Notes: a model not told the origin generated them from the letters alone. Positions 36,452-45,730 are shown, counted from the first letter of the stretch. The stretch is DNA of 53,579 nt from Armatimonadota bacterium (GCA_029907315.1 JARYME010000005.1:1-53579); one strand, 5' to 3'. Translations and numbers: made by a program.

Positions 36452-36584
36452 CGTAGTCGCCGCACCGTGTCTAGCCCCTCCTTATTATGAACCGCTCAAC
36501 AATTCCAATTGTTCCGCTCGTAATAGTGTACGGAATGATTATACGAACCTGGCGATCGCGGCATCAGCGCTGCTTGCCGGTTTG

Positions 36585-36613
36585 TTGACAGCCGGTTGGC
36601 TGCCGAATATAAT
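36585..36613 (+). promoter_or_regulatory. Perfect consensus promoter of secDF
   Basis: TTGACA (36585-36590), 17 bases, TATAAT (36608-36613): both hexamers match the housekeeping consensus exactly. Transcription would begin near 36620, leaving an untranslated leader of about 180 bases. Confidence 0.8.
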
Positions 36614-36619
36614 ACTCGA

Positions 36620-36799
36620 GTCACATTCGCGATGATGCCCCTTCGGAGGTTGTCTAGGCGAGCTTACCTCGTTTTTTCGGCGCAGCCAGCGCTGGTTGCT
36701 TCGTCAGTTCGATGCGTGACTTCCAGCAGGAGCAGCGACCGTATTAAATCGAGGGGTTGTATTTGGAAACGGTTATAAGTCCATAGGGGAGGATACACA
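36620..36799 (+). promoter_or_regulatory. secDF leader with attenuator-like hairpin and short ORF
   Basis: A short stem with G-T pairs, AGGCGAG (36656-36662) with CTCGTTT (36668-36674), runs into T6 (36672-36677), about 50 bases into the transcript. CCTCG (36667-36671) could alternatively pair with CGAGG at 36750-36754. An open frame of 48 codons runs from ATG at 36632 to TAA at 36776-36778, ending 21 bases before secDF. Its N-terminus (MMPLRRLSRRAYLVFSAQP) has a basic then hydrophobic character. No ribosome-binding site precedes it. All of this could be chance. Confidence 0.35.
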
Positions 36800-39337
36800 G
36801 TGTCAAGATATCAGAGGTATTTTCTCGGCGTAATAATTCTAACGATCTTTGCCGTCTATGTCGTTGCGACACAATCCCTGGTTAAAGGACTTGATATTGC
36901 AGGTGGAATACGCGTAGTCCTGCAAGCGGCGCCAAAGAACCCCAATGATCCGGAAGAGTGGCCCAGGACACACAATGAACGCCTCGAAAAAATGAAGTCT
37001 ATCCGCCGGACCATACAAAACCGTGTCAAAGGTCTCGGCGGGGTTACGGAGCCGCGTGTCGTTATCCAGGGGGAGGATAGACTCGTGGTTGAACTGCCAG
37101 GAGTGAAGGATCCCGACGCGGCCCTCGAGCAGATCAAATCCACGGCGGCGCTTGAGTTTTACTACCTGAAAGACGTTCAAAACGCCAACAATCCACTGGG
37201 TAAGTGGCGCATCGAAAAAACGGGTACCGACGAGCGAGGTTACGTCTTCATTGGTCCTCGCGGAGAGACCATCGACAGTATAAAGCAGCCTGAGGAAGTC
37301 TTGGAGAAAGTTGTCGATGTCAAGAATAATAAGCCAGTTCTCACGGGTAAGTACCTGCTGCCCAATGCCAGAGCCAATTTGAATCAAAAGAACCAAGCGG
37401 TAGTCAGCATAGAATTCAACCGCGAAGGGACTGAGATATTCCGTCGGTTTACAAGAGCGCACGTAGGCGACTACCTGGCGGTGTTCTTCGATGGCAAGCT
37501 CCTAACCGCTCCGACGATAAACGAACCTATACCCTCTGGAAAGGCTGAGATCTCCGGTTTCAGAAGCCTACAGGAAGCGCGTAGGATGGCAGAGTTTCTC
37601 AACGCCGGTGCACTGCCGGTACCGCTCAAGGTGATTGCCAAGGACGCTGTTGAGCCGACGCTGGGCAAGGAAACGGTTCAGAAAGTCGTAAAAGCCGGCA
37701 TTGTGGGACTCATATTGGTCATGGCGTTCATGCTGGTGTTCTACCGCTTGCCGGGCCTGATTGCCGACGTTGCCCTATGTCTGTACGCGCTTTACGTGAT
37801 TGCAGCGTTCATGCTCATAAAGGCAACCATGTCCCTTGCGGGCGTGGCAGCGTTGATCATATCCATCGGCATGGCGGTCGACGCTAACATTCTGATATTT
37901 GAACGCCTCAAAGAAGAACTTCGCGCCGGCAAAACTCTGCGCGCCGCTATCGACGCGGGGTTTACGCGTGCATTCACCGCCATTTTCGATTCGAATGTGT
38001 GCACCGCGATTACCTGCGCCATACTTATGTGGTACGGTAGTCCGTCCGTGCAAAGCTTCGCCACAACCCTTTTAATTGGTGTGGCGATAAGCATGTTCAC
38101 TGCCATTACGGTTACGCGTACAATACTCCACTTGCTGGTCGAATGGGAATGGGCACAGAACCCTGTTCTTTACGGTTTGGGTGCGAGATGGTTTGCCACC
38201 ACGGGCAAAGTGCTCAATATTGTTGGTAGGCGCAATTGGTTCTTTGCTCTTAGTGGTTTGCTGATTATTCCGGGTATTGTCATTTGGGGGATATACGGAC
38301 TAAACAAGGGTGTCGAGTTCAAATCCGGAACATCTATTCAGGTTGGATTTGTAAAACCGGTTCAACTTAACCAGGTGCTTTCGACCGTTAGGCAGATTAC
38401 CCCCGGGTGCACTGTGCAGTTGGCCGAAGGCAAGACCATGGCGTTTATCACAACTGATCTCCAGCGCGAGAGGCTTGGGGAAAGACAATACGAGAGCAAA
38501 CTTGCCCAACTGAGAGAGGTTTTGGACAAAAAGTTTACGATTCGGCGCGATCCTCGCACGGACAAACCGGTCTTTGCTGAGAGCAGCGTGGAGCCGGTAA
38601 TCAGTGAAGAGCTCACCAGAAACGCCGTGATCTCTGTGATTTTGGCCTCCATTGCAATAGTGCTGTATCTCAGCAGCCGGTTCGCGATAGGTGGATTTGT
38701 GGCTGGTCTGAAATTCGGTGTTAGTGCTGTAATTGCGCTGATTCACGATTCTGCATTTATCATTGGCCTGTTTGCTCTTCTGGGTAAGGTCGCCGGTTGG
38801 GAAATTGACAGCTTGTTTGTGACCGCTGTATTAACCGTTATAGGTTTCAGCGTTCACGACACGATTGTTGTTTTCGACCGCATACGCGAGAATCTCAAGC
38901 ACAGACTTCGCGGCGAAAGCTTCGAGCAACTGTGCAACCGGAGCGTCCTTGAAACTCTAACTCGTTCAGTCAATACGTCTTTAACCGTTGTGCTTACTTT
39001 GGCAGCGCTAATCATATTTGGCGGTCCTCTCCTGAGGCAATTCTATGTGGCGATGCTTGCTGGTATCATCATCGGAACATACTCCTCGATCTTCTGCGCG
39101 ACTCCCCTGGTCGTGATATGGGAGAACCTTGCGACAAGAAAGAAAGAGCCCAAGAAGAAGACATTCGAGGAAAAGCCGCTGGTAGCACGTTCCGAGACTG
39201 CTTCTGAGGAGACGACAGAGAAAGTCGCGGCTACAAACGCAGAGACTTCGCCTGAAGAGGCAGCAGGTGCTGCTGCTTCCTCCGGTGGCAAGTCCACTAA
39301 GTCCAAGCGCAAGGGAGGAAAGAAGAGAAGGTTCTGA
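36800..39337 (+). CDS. secDF: Fused protein-export proteins SecD and SecF
   Basis: SecDF uses the proton gradient to pull exported proteins through the Sec translocon. The 845-residue fusion starts at GTG (36800) with GGGGAGG upstream. The SecD half (to about residue 460) has helix 1, the periplasmic domain (RRTIQNRVKGLGGVTEPRVV, then VELPGVKDPDAALEQIKSTA) and helices with IISIGMAVDANILIFERLKE. The SecF half begins about residue 465 (IVGRRNWFFALSGLLIIPG), with NKGVEFKSGTSIQV and TVIGFSVHDTIVVFDRIREN; the Asp residues in these two helices belong to the proton path. A Lys/Glu-rich tail ends the protein. No yajC gene is seen. Confidence 0.96.
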   Translation: MSRYQRYFLGVIILTIFAVYVVATQSLVKGLDIAGGIRVVLQAAPKNPNDPEEWPRTHNERLEKMKSIRRTIQNRVKGLGGVTEPRVVIQGEDRLVVELPGVKDPDAALEQIKSTAALEFYYLKDVQNANNPLGKWRIEKTGTDERGYVFIGPRGETIDSIKQPEEVLEKVVDVKNNKPVLTGKYLLPNARANLNQKNQAVVSIEFNREGTEIFRRFTRAHVGDYLAVFFDGKLLTAPTINEPIPSGKAEISGFRSLQEARRMAEFLNAGALPVPLKVIAKDAVEPTLGKETVQKVVKAGIVGLILVMAFMLVFYRLPGLIADVALCLYALYVIAAFMLIKATMSLAGVAALIISIGMAVDANILIFERLKEELRAGKTLRAAIDAGFTRAFTAIFDSNVCTAITCAILMWYGSPSVQSFATTLLIGVAISMFTAITVTRTILHLLVEWEWAQNPVLYGLGARWFATTGKVLNIVGRRNWFFALSGLLIIPGIVIWGIYGLNKGVEFKSGTSIQVGFVKPVQLNQVLSTVRQITPGCTVQLAEGKTMAFITTDLQRERLGERQYESKLAQLREVLDKKFTIRRDPRTDKPVFAESSVEPVISEELTRNAVISVILASIAIVLYLSSRFAIGGFVAGLKFGVSAVIALIHDSAFIIGLFALLGKVAGWEIDSLFVTAVLTVIGFSVHDTIVVFDRIRENLKHRLRGESFEQLCNRSVLETLTRSVNTSLTVVLTLAALIIFGGPLLRQFYVAMLAGIIIGTYSSIFCATPLVVIWENLATRKKEPKKKTFEEKPLVARSETASEETTEKVAATNAETSPEEAAGAAASSGGKSTKSKRKGGKKRRF

Positions 39338-39374
39338 GGCGGTGAAGTTGTTGCGCCTTAGCTTGTGAGCATCG

Positions 39375-39456
39375 AGCCAGTCGGAGACTGGCTATCTGAT
39401 CAGTTGAGAGCCCGCAGATTTGTCTCCAAAGAGGGGAATCTGCGGGCCTATTGTTT
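39375..39456 (+). terminator. Two-hairpin terminator between secDF and recJ
   Basis: AGCCAGTC-GGA-GACTGGCT (39375-39393) forms a tight 8-pair hairpin. GCCCGCAGATT (39410-39420) then pairs with AATCTGCGGGC (39437-39447), 11 perfect pairs followed by CTATTGTTT. It ends about 15 bases before the recJ start, and no promoter is visible between it and recJ. Confidence 0.7.
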
Positions 39457-39470
39457 AATACTGAAATGTG

Positions 39471-41189
39471 ATGGACAACGCGGAGTGGAATGTAGTTGAG
39501 TGTGATGAGGCCCTTGCTGTAAGGCTTGCTGCTGAGGCGGGAATACCCGCCGTAGTTGCGCGGCTTCTTGTTAACCGAGGTATCACTACCGTTGCTGAAG
39601 CCTATACTTTTCTGAATCCCTCGCTTGACCACCTGCATGATCCCTTCTTGTTGCCCGATTTGGATGCAGCGGTGGACCGATTGGTGCGAGCCGTGCGCAG
39701 TCGCGAAAAGATTTGTGTTCATGGGGACTACGATGTAGACGGAGTTACGGCCACTGCACTCTTGGTTAGAGTCCTGCGGGCTCTCAACGCTGATGTGGAA
39801 TACCACATCCCGAACAGGCTGTGCGACGGCTATGGATTGAAGCCCGAGGCTATTATAGAGATCGCACGCCGAGGTTCTCGAGTGGTCGTGACCTGCGACT
39901 GCGGCATAACGGCTTGGGAGGCTGCGGAAGCGGCACGTTATAACAACATTGATTTGGTGATCACCGATCATCACGAGCCAGGCGACAGGTTGCCGAAAGC
40001 TACGGCGGTAATCAATCCCAAGCGCAGAGATGCTGCTTATCCGTTTCCAGAGCTTGCGGGCGTTGGGGTCGCTTTTAAGTTGGCTCAAGGCTTGGTAAGA
40101 GCGCTCGACTACGACGAGGATCTTTTCACGCAGCGCTTTACTGACCTGGCAGCTCTCGGAACCGTGAGCGATGTTGTGCCGCTCCTGGGGGAGAACCGCT
40201 CGATAGTCAAACACGGCTTGGAGGTGCTTCCAGATACAAAGAAGGTGGGCCTGCGCACGATGATAAAGTGCGCAGGGTTGGAAAATAAGCCCCTTACGGC
40301 GCATTACCTCGCTTTCATCCTCGGACCTCGCATAAATGCTGCCGGGAGAATGCACGACGCGTCAACGGCGTTGAAGCTTCTGCTTACCAGGGAAGAAGAA
40401 GAGGCTGAGGACCTGGTGCAGCGCATAGAAGGTTATAACAACCAACGGCGAGCTGAACAGGAAAGGGTGTTTAACGAAGCTGTCCGTCAAGCAGAAATCA
40501 AATCTAACGCTGGCAAATCGGTACTCGTCGTTTCGGGCGCAGGCTGGAATCGTGGTGTAATCGGTATCGTTGCAGCCAGGATATGCGAGCTTTTCAACCG
40601 GCCTACCATCGTTATTAGCCGGGATGAGAGGCGCGGAATCGGCAGCGGGTCGGCACGCAGTATACCCGAGTTCAACCTGATCCAAGCGCTGCACAGCTGC
40701 AGCGACTTGTTGATTAAATACGGGGGCCACGCACTGGCTGCAGGAATCACTTTGCACCTCTCAGATATTGATCAGTTCGAGGATCGTGTAAACGCTGCGG
40801 CGCTGGAAGTTCTTCGCGTTGAAGAGCTGGTTCCGCGTATAGACATAGAGGCGGAGGTTAGTCCAACAGAATTGACGGTAGATCTTGCGCGAACTATCGA
40901 GAGCATGGAGCCATTCGGCAATGCGAATCCTGAACCATTGCTCCTTACTAACCGTCTGAAAATAGCAGATCTGAGGCGGGTAGGCGATGGCTCACACATC
41001 AAATTGCAATTGTATGGGCTGGGAGGCCCTCCTTTGGATTGCATAGGGTTTGGACTCGGTGATCTGGCTGCCGAGTTGGCAGTTGGAGACCTCGTAGATG
41101 TGTGCTACAGTATAAGAGTCGATGATTACAGAGATGCGGACGGTATTCAGCTTGTACTGAAAGGCGTGCGTCTGAGTCGATCCAGTTGA
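39471..41189 (+). CDS. recJ: Single-stranded-DNA-specific exonuclease RecJ
   Basis: RecJ degrades single-stranded DNA 5' to 3' in recombination and repair. The 572-residue protein has DHH-family motifs: I at VHGDYDVDGVTATALLVR, II at VVVTCDCGITAWEAAE, III at VITDHHEPGDRLP, then AGVGVAFKLAQGL, GPRINAAGRMHDASTALKLL and the DHHA1-type GGHALAAGITL. The C-terminus carries an OB domain. The start is the ATG at 39471 (a GTG one codon earlier is possible). No Shine-Dalgarno is visible, because the upstream bases belong to a terminator hairpin. Confidence 0.93.
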   Translation: MDNAEWNVVECDEALAVRLAAEAGIPAVVARLLVNRGITTVAEAYTFLNPSLDHLHDPFLLPDLDAAVDRLVRAVRSREKICVHGDYDVDGVTATALLVRVLRALNADVEYHIPNRLCDGYGLKPEAIIEIARRGSRVVVTCDCGITAWEAAEAARYNNIDLVITDHHEPGDRLPKATAVINPKRRDAAYPFPELAGVGVAFKLAQGLVRALDYDEDLFTQRFTDLAALGTVSDVVPLLGENRSIVKHGLEVLPDTKKVGLRTMIKCAGLENKPLTAHYLAFILGPRINAAGRMHDASTALKLLLTREEEEAEDLVQRIEGYNNQRRAEQERVFNEAVRQAEIKSNAGKSVLVVSGAGWNRGVIGIVAARICELFNRPTIVISRDERRGIGSGSARSIPEFNLIQALHSCSDLLIKYGGHALAAGITLHLSDIDQFEDRVNAAALEVLRVEELVPRIDIEAEVSPTELTVDLARTIESMEPFGNANPEPLLLTNRLKIADLRRVGDGSHIKLQLYGLGGPPLDCIGFGLGDLAAELAVGDLVDVCYSIRVDDYRDADGIQLVLKGVRLSRSS

Positions 41190-41257
41190 TATATGCTGGT
41201 TCGCGCTAAGACATCTCCAAGCTTCGGTATTCTTCGTAAACAAGCAAGATAGTTTGA

Positions 41258-43465
41258 ATGGCAGACATCGGTAAGATCCTTGAAAAAGTCAAAAGCTATG
41301 ACCCGGACGCGGATCTCGATCTGATTCGCCGAGCATATGAGTTCGCCGCAAAAGCGCACGAGGGTCAGAAGCGTTTCACGGGCGAGCCTTACATTACGCA
41401 TCCCCTAGCCGCCGCAGAAGTACTGGCTGAGCTCGAAATGGATTCGCCGAGCATCGCCGCTGCTCTGCTGCACGATGTAGTCGAGGATCAGAACTACAGC
41501 ATAGAGGACATTAAGTCGCAGTTCGGCGCAGAAGTAGCGGCTTTGGTAGACGGCGTCACCAAACTCAAACTCAGCGATTTCGAGCCTCCCAAGGAACAGA
41601 AGGAAGAGCCCACCAAGAAGCGACGAGTGGAGCTTCGGCGTAGCGCAGAGAATCTCCGCAAGATCATATTGGCGATGGCGCGCGACTTACGTGTGATGGT
41701 TATCAAGCTTGCGGATCGCCTCCACAATATGCGCACGCTGCACGGGCTGCCCGAAGACCGGCGAAGAAAAGTTGCCGAGGAAACACTGCAGATATACGCT
41801 CCTCTCGCCCACAGGCTTGGTATCTGGAGACTCAAGTGGGAGCTTGAGGATTTGGCGTTCAAGTACACGAACCCCGAGGCATATGAAGAAGTTGCCGAGA
41901 AGGTTGCCAAGACGCGAGCCGAAAGAGAGGAAGATTTGGCTGAGGCTGTGGAGATGATCCGCAGCCACCTTGAGCGTGAGGGAATCGAGGCACATATACA
42001 AGCGAGGCCAAAACACCTCTACAGTATTTACCAGAAGATGCTGAAGGAGGGCGTCGACTTCTCCGAGATTTACGACCTCTCTGCACTGCGAATCATCGTA
42101 AACAGAGTTGGTGACTGCTACCACGCCTTGGGCCTTGTCCACGACTTGTGGATGCCGATTCCTGAACGGTTCTCCGACTACATAGCAAAACCCAAATCCA
42201 ATATGTATCAGTCCTTGCACACCAAGGTGATAGGACCCAGGGGTGAACCGCTAGAGGTTCAGATCAGAACCTGGGAAATGCACCGAGTGGCAGAGTTCGG
42301 TGTTGCTGCCCACTGGCAGTACAAAGAGCGGTTGCAGAGTGGGGATGAGTTTGAAAAGAAGCTTTCGTGGCTGCGTCAACAGCTTTTTGAGTGGCAAGCT
42401 GACAGCAAGGATGCGAGTGAATTCCTCCAGACGGTAGTTGAGGACTTGTTTGCCGATCAAGTATTTGTATTTACTCCTCGCGGCGACGTGATCGACTTGC
42501 CTGCGGGCTCCACGCCGATTGACTTTGCCTACCGCATACACAGCGATGTCGGCAATCACTGTGTAGGAGCCAAAGTAAACGGCCGGATAGTACCTCTCAC
42601 TTACCAGTTCAACAACGGCGACATTGTCGAGATAATCACGCGCTCAACCAGTCAGCCGAGTCTGGACTGGCTCACTTTTGCCAAAACCGGACATGCTCGA
42701 AGCAAGATTAAGGCTTTCTTCCGCAAGCAGCACTTTGCCGAGAACGTTGTCAAGGGCAAACAAATGTTGGAAGAAGAGCTCGAGCGAATGGGGCAGGACG
42801 GTCGAGCTCTGATGAAGAGCGACGAATTGGAGGCCATAGCCAAGAGCCTCAATTTCCAAACCGAAGAGGACCTCCTGGCTGCGGTTGGTTACGGTCACGT
42901 AGCTCCTGCCACTGTAGCATCACGGCTTCGTGGTCCGGAGGCGTCTAAGCCTGAACCCATACTCGTGGAGCCACCGAAAGCTTCCGGTACTCGCAAACTT
43001 GCCGTGACTCTTGATGGCGTACGAAACCTGATGGTAACTCGGGCGAAGTGCTGTGCGCCGCTGCCGGGAGAAGCTGTGGTGGGATACGTGAGCCGAGGCA
43101 AGGGGGTTATGCTTCACACGGCGGGATGTCCGAACGTGGAAGCGTACAGACGCAAGGAGCCAGAGCGCGTAGTGGAAATTCGCTGGGCGGGTGCCGATGG
43201 TGAACGTTTTCCTACCGACATCAGAATTAAAGCTCTCGACCGCGTGGGCGTGCTGAACAACATAACAGCTATCCTTTCCGAGCTGCGAAGCAACATAGCA
43301 GGTGCGCATATAAAGTCAAAACCAGACAAGACAGCTGATATTGAGATGACCGTAGAAGTGCCCGATATCAATCTGCTCAATGAGATAATTACGCGCGTCG
43401 GGGCGCTGACAGATGTGCTCGAAATAGAAAGGGTTTCTGCCAGAAAAGCGCGAAAAAGCAGGTAG
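41258..43465 (+). CDS. rel: (p)ppGpp synthetase/hydrolase, RelA/SpoT family (Rel)
   Basis: This enzyme makes and degrades the alarmone (p)ppGpp. The 735-residue protein has the full set of domains. The HD hydrolase domain (about 20-200) has its His-Asp in AAALLHDVVEDQNYSIED and continues as ADRLHNMRTLHGLPEDRR. The synthetase domain (about 235-355) has IYDLSALRIIVNRVGDCYHA and KPKSNMYQSLHTKVIGPRGE. TGS (about 405-465) reads FVFTPRGDVIDLPAGSTPID. A C-terminal ACT domain (about 655-730) begins IRIKALDRVGVLNNITAILS. Both HD and synthetase motifs look intact, so it is probably bifunctional. dtd follows, a common arrangement. Confidence 0.95.
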   Translation: MADIGKILEKVKSYDPDADLDLIRRAYEFAAKAHEGQKRFTGEPYITHPLAAAEVLAELEMDSPSIAAALLHDVVEDQNYSIEDIKSQFGAEVAALVDGVTKLKLSDFEPPKEQKEEPTKKRRVELRRSAENLRKIILAMARDLRVMVIKLADRLHNMRTLHGLPEDRRRKVAEETLQIYAPLAHRLGIWRLKWELEDLAFKYTNPEAYEEVAEKVAKTRAEREEDLAEAVEMIRSHLEREGIEAHIQARPKHLYSIYQKMLKEGVDFSEIYDLSALRIIVNRVGDCYHALGLVHDLWMPIPERFSDYIAKPKSNMYQSLHTKVIGPRGEPLEVQIRTWEMHRVAEFGVAAHWQYKERLQSGDEFEKKLSWLRQQLFEWQADSKDASEFLQTVVEDLFADQVFVFTPRGDVIDLPAGSTPIDFAYRIHSDVGNHCVGAKVNGRIVPLTYQFNNGDIVEIITRSTSQPSLDWLTFAKTGHARSKIKAFFRKQHFAENVVKGKQMLEEELERMGQDGRALMKSDELEAIAKSLNFQTEEDLLAAVGYGHVAPATVASRLRGPEASKPEPILVEPPKASGTRKLAVTLDGVRNLMVTRAKCCAPLPGEAVVGYVSRGKGVMLHTAGCPNVEAYRRKEPERVVEIRWAGADGERFPTDIRIKALDRVGVLNNITAILSELRSNIAGAHIKSKPDKTADIEMTVEVPDINLLNEIITRVGALTDVLEIERVSARKARKSR

Positions 43466-43580
43466 CAACAATCGGATTGCAGCTCCCGTGGGCTGGAATA
43501 ATTCGCAACACTTAGTCCTACGGACTTCGTGTAGCACTGGGGGGTGGCCTCGGTTTGATGCGAGGTTTGCCAGGCGTGCC

Positions 43581-43620
43581 GTTAATGGTCTTGAACCCTT
43601 TATATCCACTGAGCTAACGA
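43581..43620 (-). pseudogene. tRNA-like remnant (D-arm joined to T-arm sequence)
   Basis: On the minus strand, GTTAGCTCAGTGGATA (about 43603-43618), the usual D-arm sequence of many tRNAs, is followed after a few bases by GGGTTCAAGACC (43587-43598), which resembles a T-arm. The anticodon arm and acceptor stem are missing. It lies in the 188-base gap between rel and dtd, which also holds small hairpins (AGTCC-TAC-GGACT; CTCG...CGAG) but no clear promoter. It may be a decayed tRNA or chance. Confidence 0.3.
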
Positions 43621-43653
43621 GTGTTGCCTGTTACCTATGGAGAGCTTTTCCTT

Positions 43654-44097
43654 ATGCGAGCGGTTGTTCAGAGAGTTCGGTCGGCAAGCGTGAGCGTTGA
43701 CGATCAGGTAATAGCTCAGATAGGACGCGGGCTGCTGATACTGCTGGGTGTTGCCCAAGACGACGATGCGTCCGACGTGAACTACCTAGCTGAAAAGATT
43801 TCGAATCTGCGCATCTTCGAAGACGAAGTTGGGAAAATGAATTTGTCGGTGCTCGACATAGGTGGAGAGGCACTGGTCGTTTCTCAGTTTACTTTGCTTG
43901 GAGATTGCAAAAAAGGACGTCGGCCCAGTTTTGACAAAGCTGCTGCTCCAGAGAAAGCCGAAACATTGTATAATGATTTTGTAGAAATGCTGCGGGCGTG
44001 TGGCGTGTCCACGCAGACAGGAAGGTTTCAAGCCAAGATGATTGTTGCGTTGGAAAACGACGGTCCTGTAACATTTGTTCTCGATACACGAGCCTAA
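43654..44097 (+). CDS. dtd: D-aminoacyl-tRNA deacylase
   Basis: Dtd removes D-amino acids mistakenly attached to tRNA. The ATG at 43654 gives 147 residues, the usual length, beginning [19 protein letters not shown]; eleven extra residues are possible upstream but do not fit the family. The active-site motif is [20 protein letters not shown], and the second signature, [12 protein letters not shown], holds the Gly-Pro pair that reads chirality. The reading frame ends 34 bases before the TPR gene start. Confidence 0.95.
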   Translation: MRAVVQRVRSASVSVDDQVIAQIGRGLLILLGVAQDDDASDVNYLAEKISNLRIFEDEVGKMNLSVLDIGGEALVVSQFTLLGDCKKGRRPSFDKAAAPEKAETLYNDFVEMLRACGVSTQTGRFQAKMIVALENDGPVTFVLDTRA

Positions 44098-44131
44098 TGT
44101 CCTTACGGCTTGCAAGGGAAGTTGTTCTAAG

Positions 44132-44989
44132 GTGACCACGAACCGAAGAAGCGAATTTTCAAACAGTGCCCAAAGCGCTTTCGAGGAATGGCGCAGGCGA
44201 CGAGCTGGTGGTGATCCTCGAGAGCCCGAGACAGCTTATGAGCGCCAGGAGTTCGGAGACGCTTTGTGTAGCGAGGGCAAAGTGCGGGAGGCCATCGTTC
44301 AGTATCGGAAAGCCGTCGAAATGGAAGGCGACAATCCTACGTACCACACCCGCTTGGGCGATGCATACGCGTACTCTGAGATGTCGACAAAAGCTGTGGC
44401 AGAGTACCGCAAAGCTATAAAGATTAGCCCACGCAGAGCCGAACCGCATTACAGCCTAGCAGAGATATACAGACGCTGCGGAAAGTGGAACGCAGCCGTC
44501 GCGGAGTATCGTAAGGCGACTCAGTACAACGCAATGAATCCGTTCTACCGCTACAAGCTGGGCGTGGCACTTTGGCATGTAGGCCTTCGCGAGGAAGCCG
44601 TGAGTCAACTTGAAATGGCAGTTCAGATTGCCCCAACCGACGGTTTCTATCATTTTTGCCTAGGCGATATGTACGCGCAGATGGGTCGAGTGGGTGATGC
44701 GATAATCGAAATGCAGCAGGCCACTATTTTCAGCCCGCGCGACGCTTACTATAGCTTCCGTCTGGGTTTGTTATATGCGCATGCATCGTATTTTAGTGAT
44801 GCCATCGCGGCACTAAAGCGCGCGATCAGGCTTAACCCCGAAGAACGGGTTTACCACGCAGTGCTCGCAGAAGTGTATCGTGAGGTCGGTAACTTCGAGC
44901 GGGCTGAGTTGCATCTCACATACGCGCAGCAGATGGACCAGTTTGATACGGCGAATCTGGCCGTGGTGAAGAGGCAAGCGGAGGTCTGA
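44132..44989 (+). CDS. TPR-repeat protein
   Basis: A 285-residue protein of about six tandem tetratricopeptide repeats of 34 residues, starting near residue 35: EFGDALCSEGKVREAIVQYR, RLGDAYAYSEMSTKAVAEYR, SLAEIYRRCGKWNAAVAEYR, KLGVALWHVGLREEAVSQLE, CLGDMYAQMGRVGDAIIEMQ and RLGLLYAHASYFSDAIAALK, then a last partial one. No signal peptide, so probably cytoplasmic. GTG at 44132 with AAGGGAAG ten bases upstream is the likely start. It lies three bases before an MBL hydrolase gene. The binding partner is unknown. Confidence 0.82.
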   Translation: MTTNRRSEFSNSAQSAFEEWRRRRAGGDPREPETAYERQEFGDALCSEGKVREAIVQYRKAVEMEGDNPTYHTRLGDAYAYSEMSTKAVAEYRKAIKISPRRAEPHYSLAEIYRRCGKWNAAVAEYRKATQYNAMNPFYRYKLGVALWHVGLREEAVSQLEMAVQIAPTDGFYHFCLGDMYAQMGRVGDAIIEMQQATIFSPRDAYYSFRLGLLYAHASYFSDAIAALKRAIRLNPEERVYHAVLAEVYREVGNFERAELHLTYAQQMDQFDTANLAVVKRQAEV

Positions 44990-44992
44990 AAC

Positions 44993-45622
44993 GTGGCACT
45001 GGAGCTTCGCTGCCTTACGGTAGGTCCGCTTGAGACGAACTGTTACTTGTTGTGGGACCGCGAGACTTACTCTGCTGCAGTAATCGATCCTGGCGGCGAC
45101 GCTGATCGAATTATCGACGAGATTAGCAACCATGGTCTTCGAGTTGAGCGCGTACTTATAACCCACGGGCACATCGACCACTGTTACTCTGCGGCGGATG
45201 TCGCCGAGCAGTGTGGGGCCTCTGTGATGATGCACTCTGCGGATGTCGAGATGCTGCAGGTCAGCTTGGAAATCGCGGGGCAGTTCTACGATATGAGCGA
45301 CTACAGATCCGTGAGCCCGTCGGAGTTCGTTTCTGAAGGCGACGTGATCCTAATAGGGCAGCACGAGGTGAAGGTTATTCACACTCCCGGCCATTCGCCC
45401 GGCAGCGTTTCCTATGTTGCGGCTGTGGGCATCTTCTGCGGTGATGCTGTTTTTGCTAGTTCGATAGGACGCACCGACTTTCCCGGTGGTTCCCACGAGC
45501 TCCTGATTCGTTCGATCAAAAGCAAGATCCTTTCATTTCCAGACGATACGGTTCTTTATCCCGGGCACGGTCCTTCAACGACTGTCGGACGCGAGCGCCG
45601 CTCGAATCCTTACCTACATTAA
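44993..45622 (+). CDS. Metallo-beta-lactamase-fold hydrolase (glyoxalase II-like)
   Basis: A 209-residue hydrolase of the glyoxalase II-like branch. It starts at GTG (44993) with GGAGG eight bases upstream. The metal motif is VLITHGHIDHCYSAADVAEQ (THxHxDH). A further His is in VIHTPGHSPGSVSYVA, Asp in GIFCGDAVFASSIGRTDFPG, and a last His in VLYPGHGPSTTVGRERR, the usual set for two metal ions. The substrate is unknown; thioester hydrolysis is typical. It overlaps nothing and is coupled to the TPR gene by proximity. Confidence 0.87.
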   Translation: MALELRCLTVGPLETNCYLLWDRETYSAAVIDPGGDADRIIDEISNHGLRVERVLITHGHIDHCYSAADVAEQCGASVMMHSADVEMLQVSLEIAGQFYDMSDYRSVSPSEFVSEGDVILIGQHEVKVIHTPGHSPGSVSYVAAVGIFCGDAVFASSIGRTDFPGGSHELLIRSIKSKILSFPDDTVLYPGHGPSTTVGRERRSNPYLH

Positions 45623-45730
45623 TCCTGCGCTAGGGTTTTAAAGGCTCTTCAAAAGCCCAAGGTGACACTGTGCATAGCCCCTAGGTGGTGTTCTCGCTGC
45701 AGGGAGTAGAAGCCGTTTCTCCGTCGCGCA

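Noticed and set aside
36673..36700. Palindrome GCAGCCAGCGCTGGTTGC as an operator
   Set aside because: A single short copy inside a transcribed leader, with no second site; not enough to support a binding site.
36596..36778. A normal protein-coding gene before secDF
   Set aside because: The frame opens before the predicted transcription start, is Arg-rich and has no ribosome-binding site; only its later part is kept as a speculative leader ORF.
40362..40757. Minus-strand open frames inside recJ and other long genes
   Set aside because: They lie opposite strongly supported coding regions and look like frame shadows.
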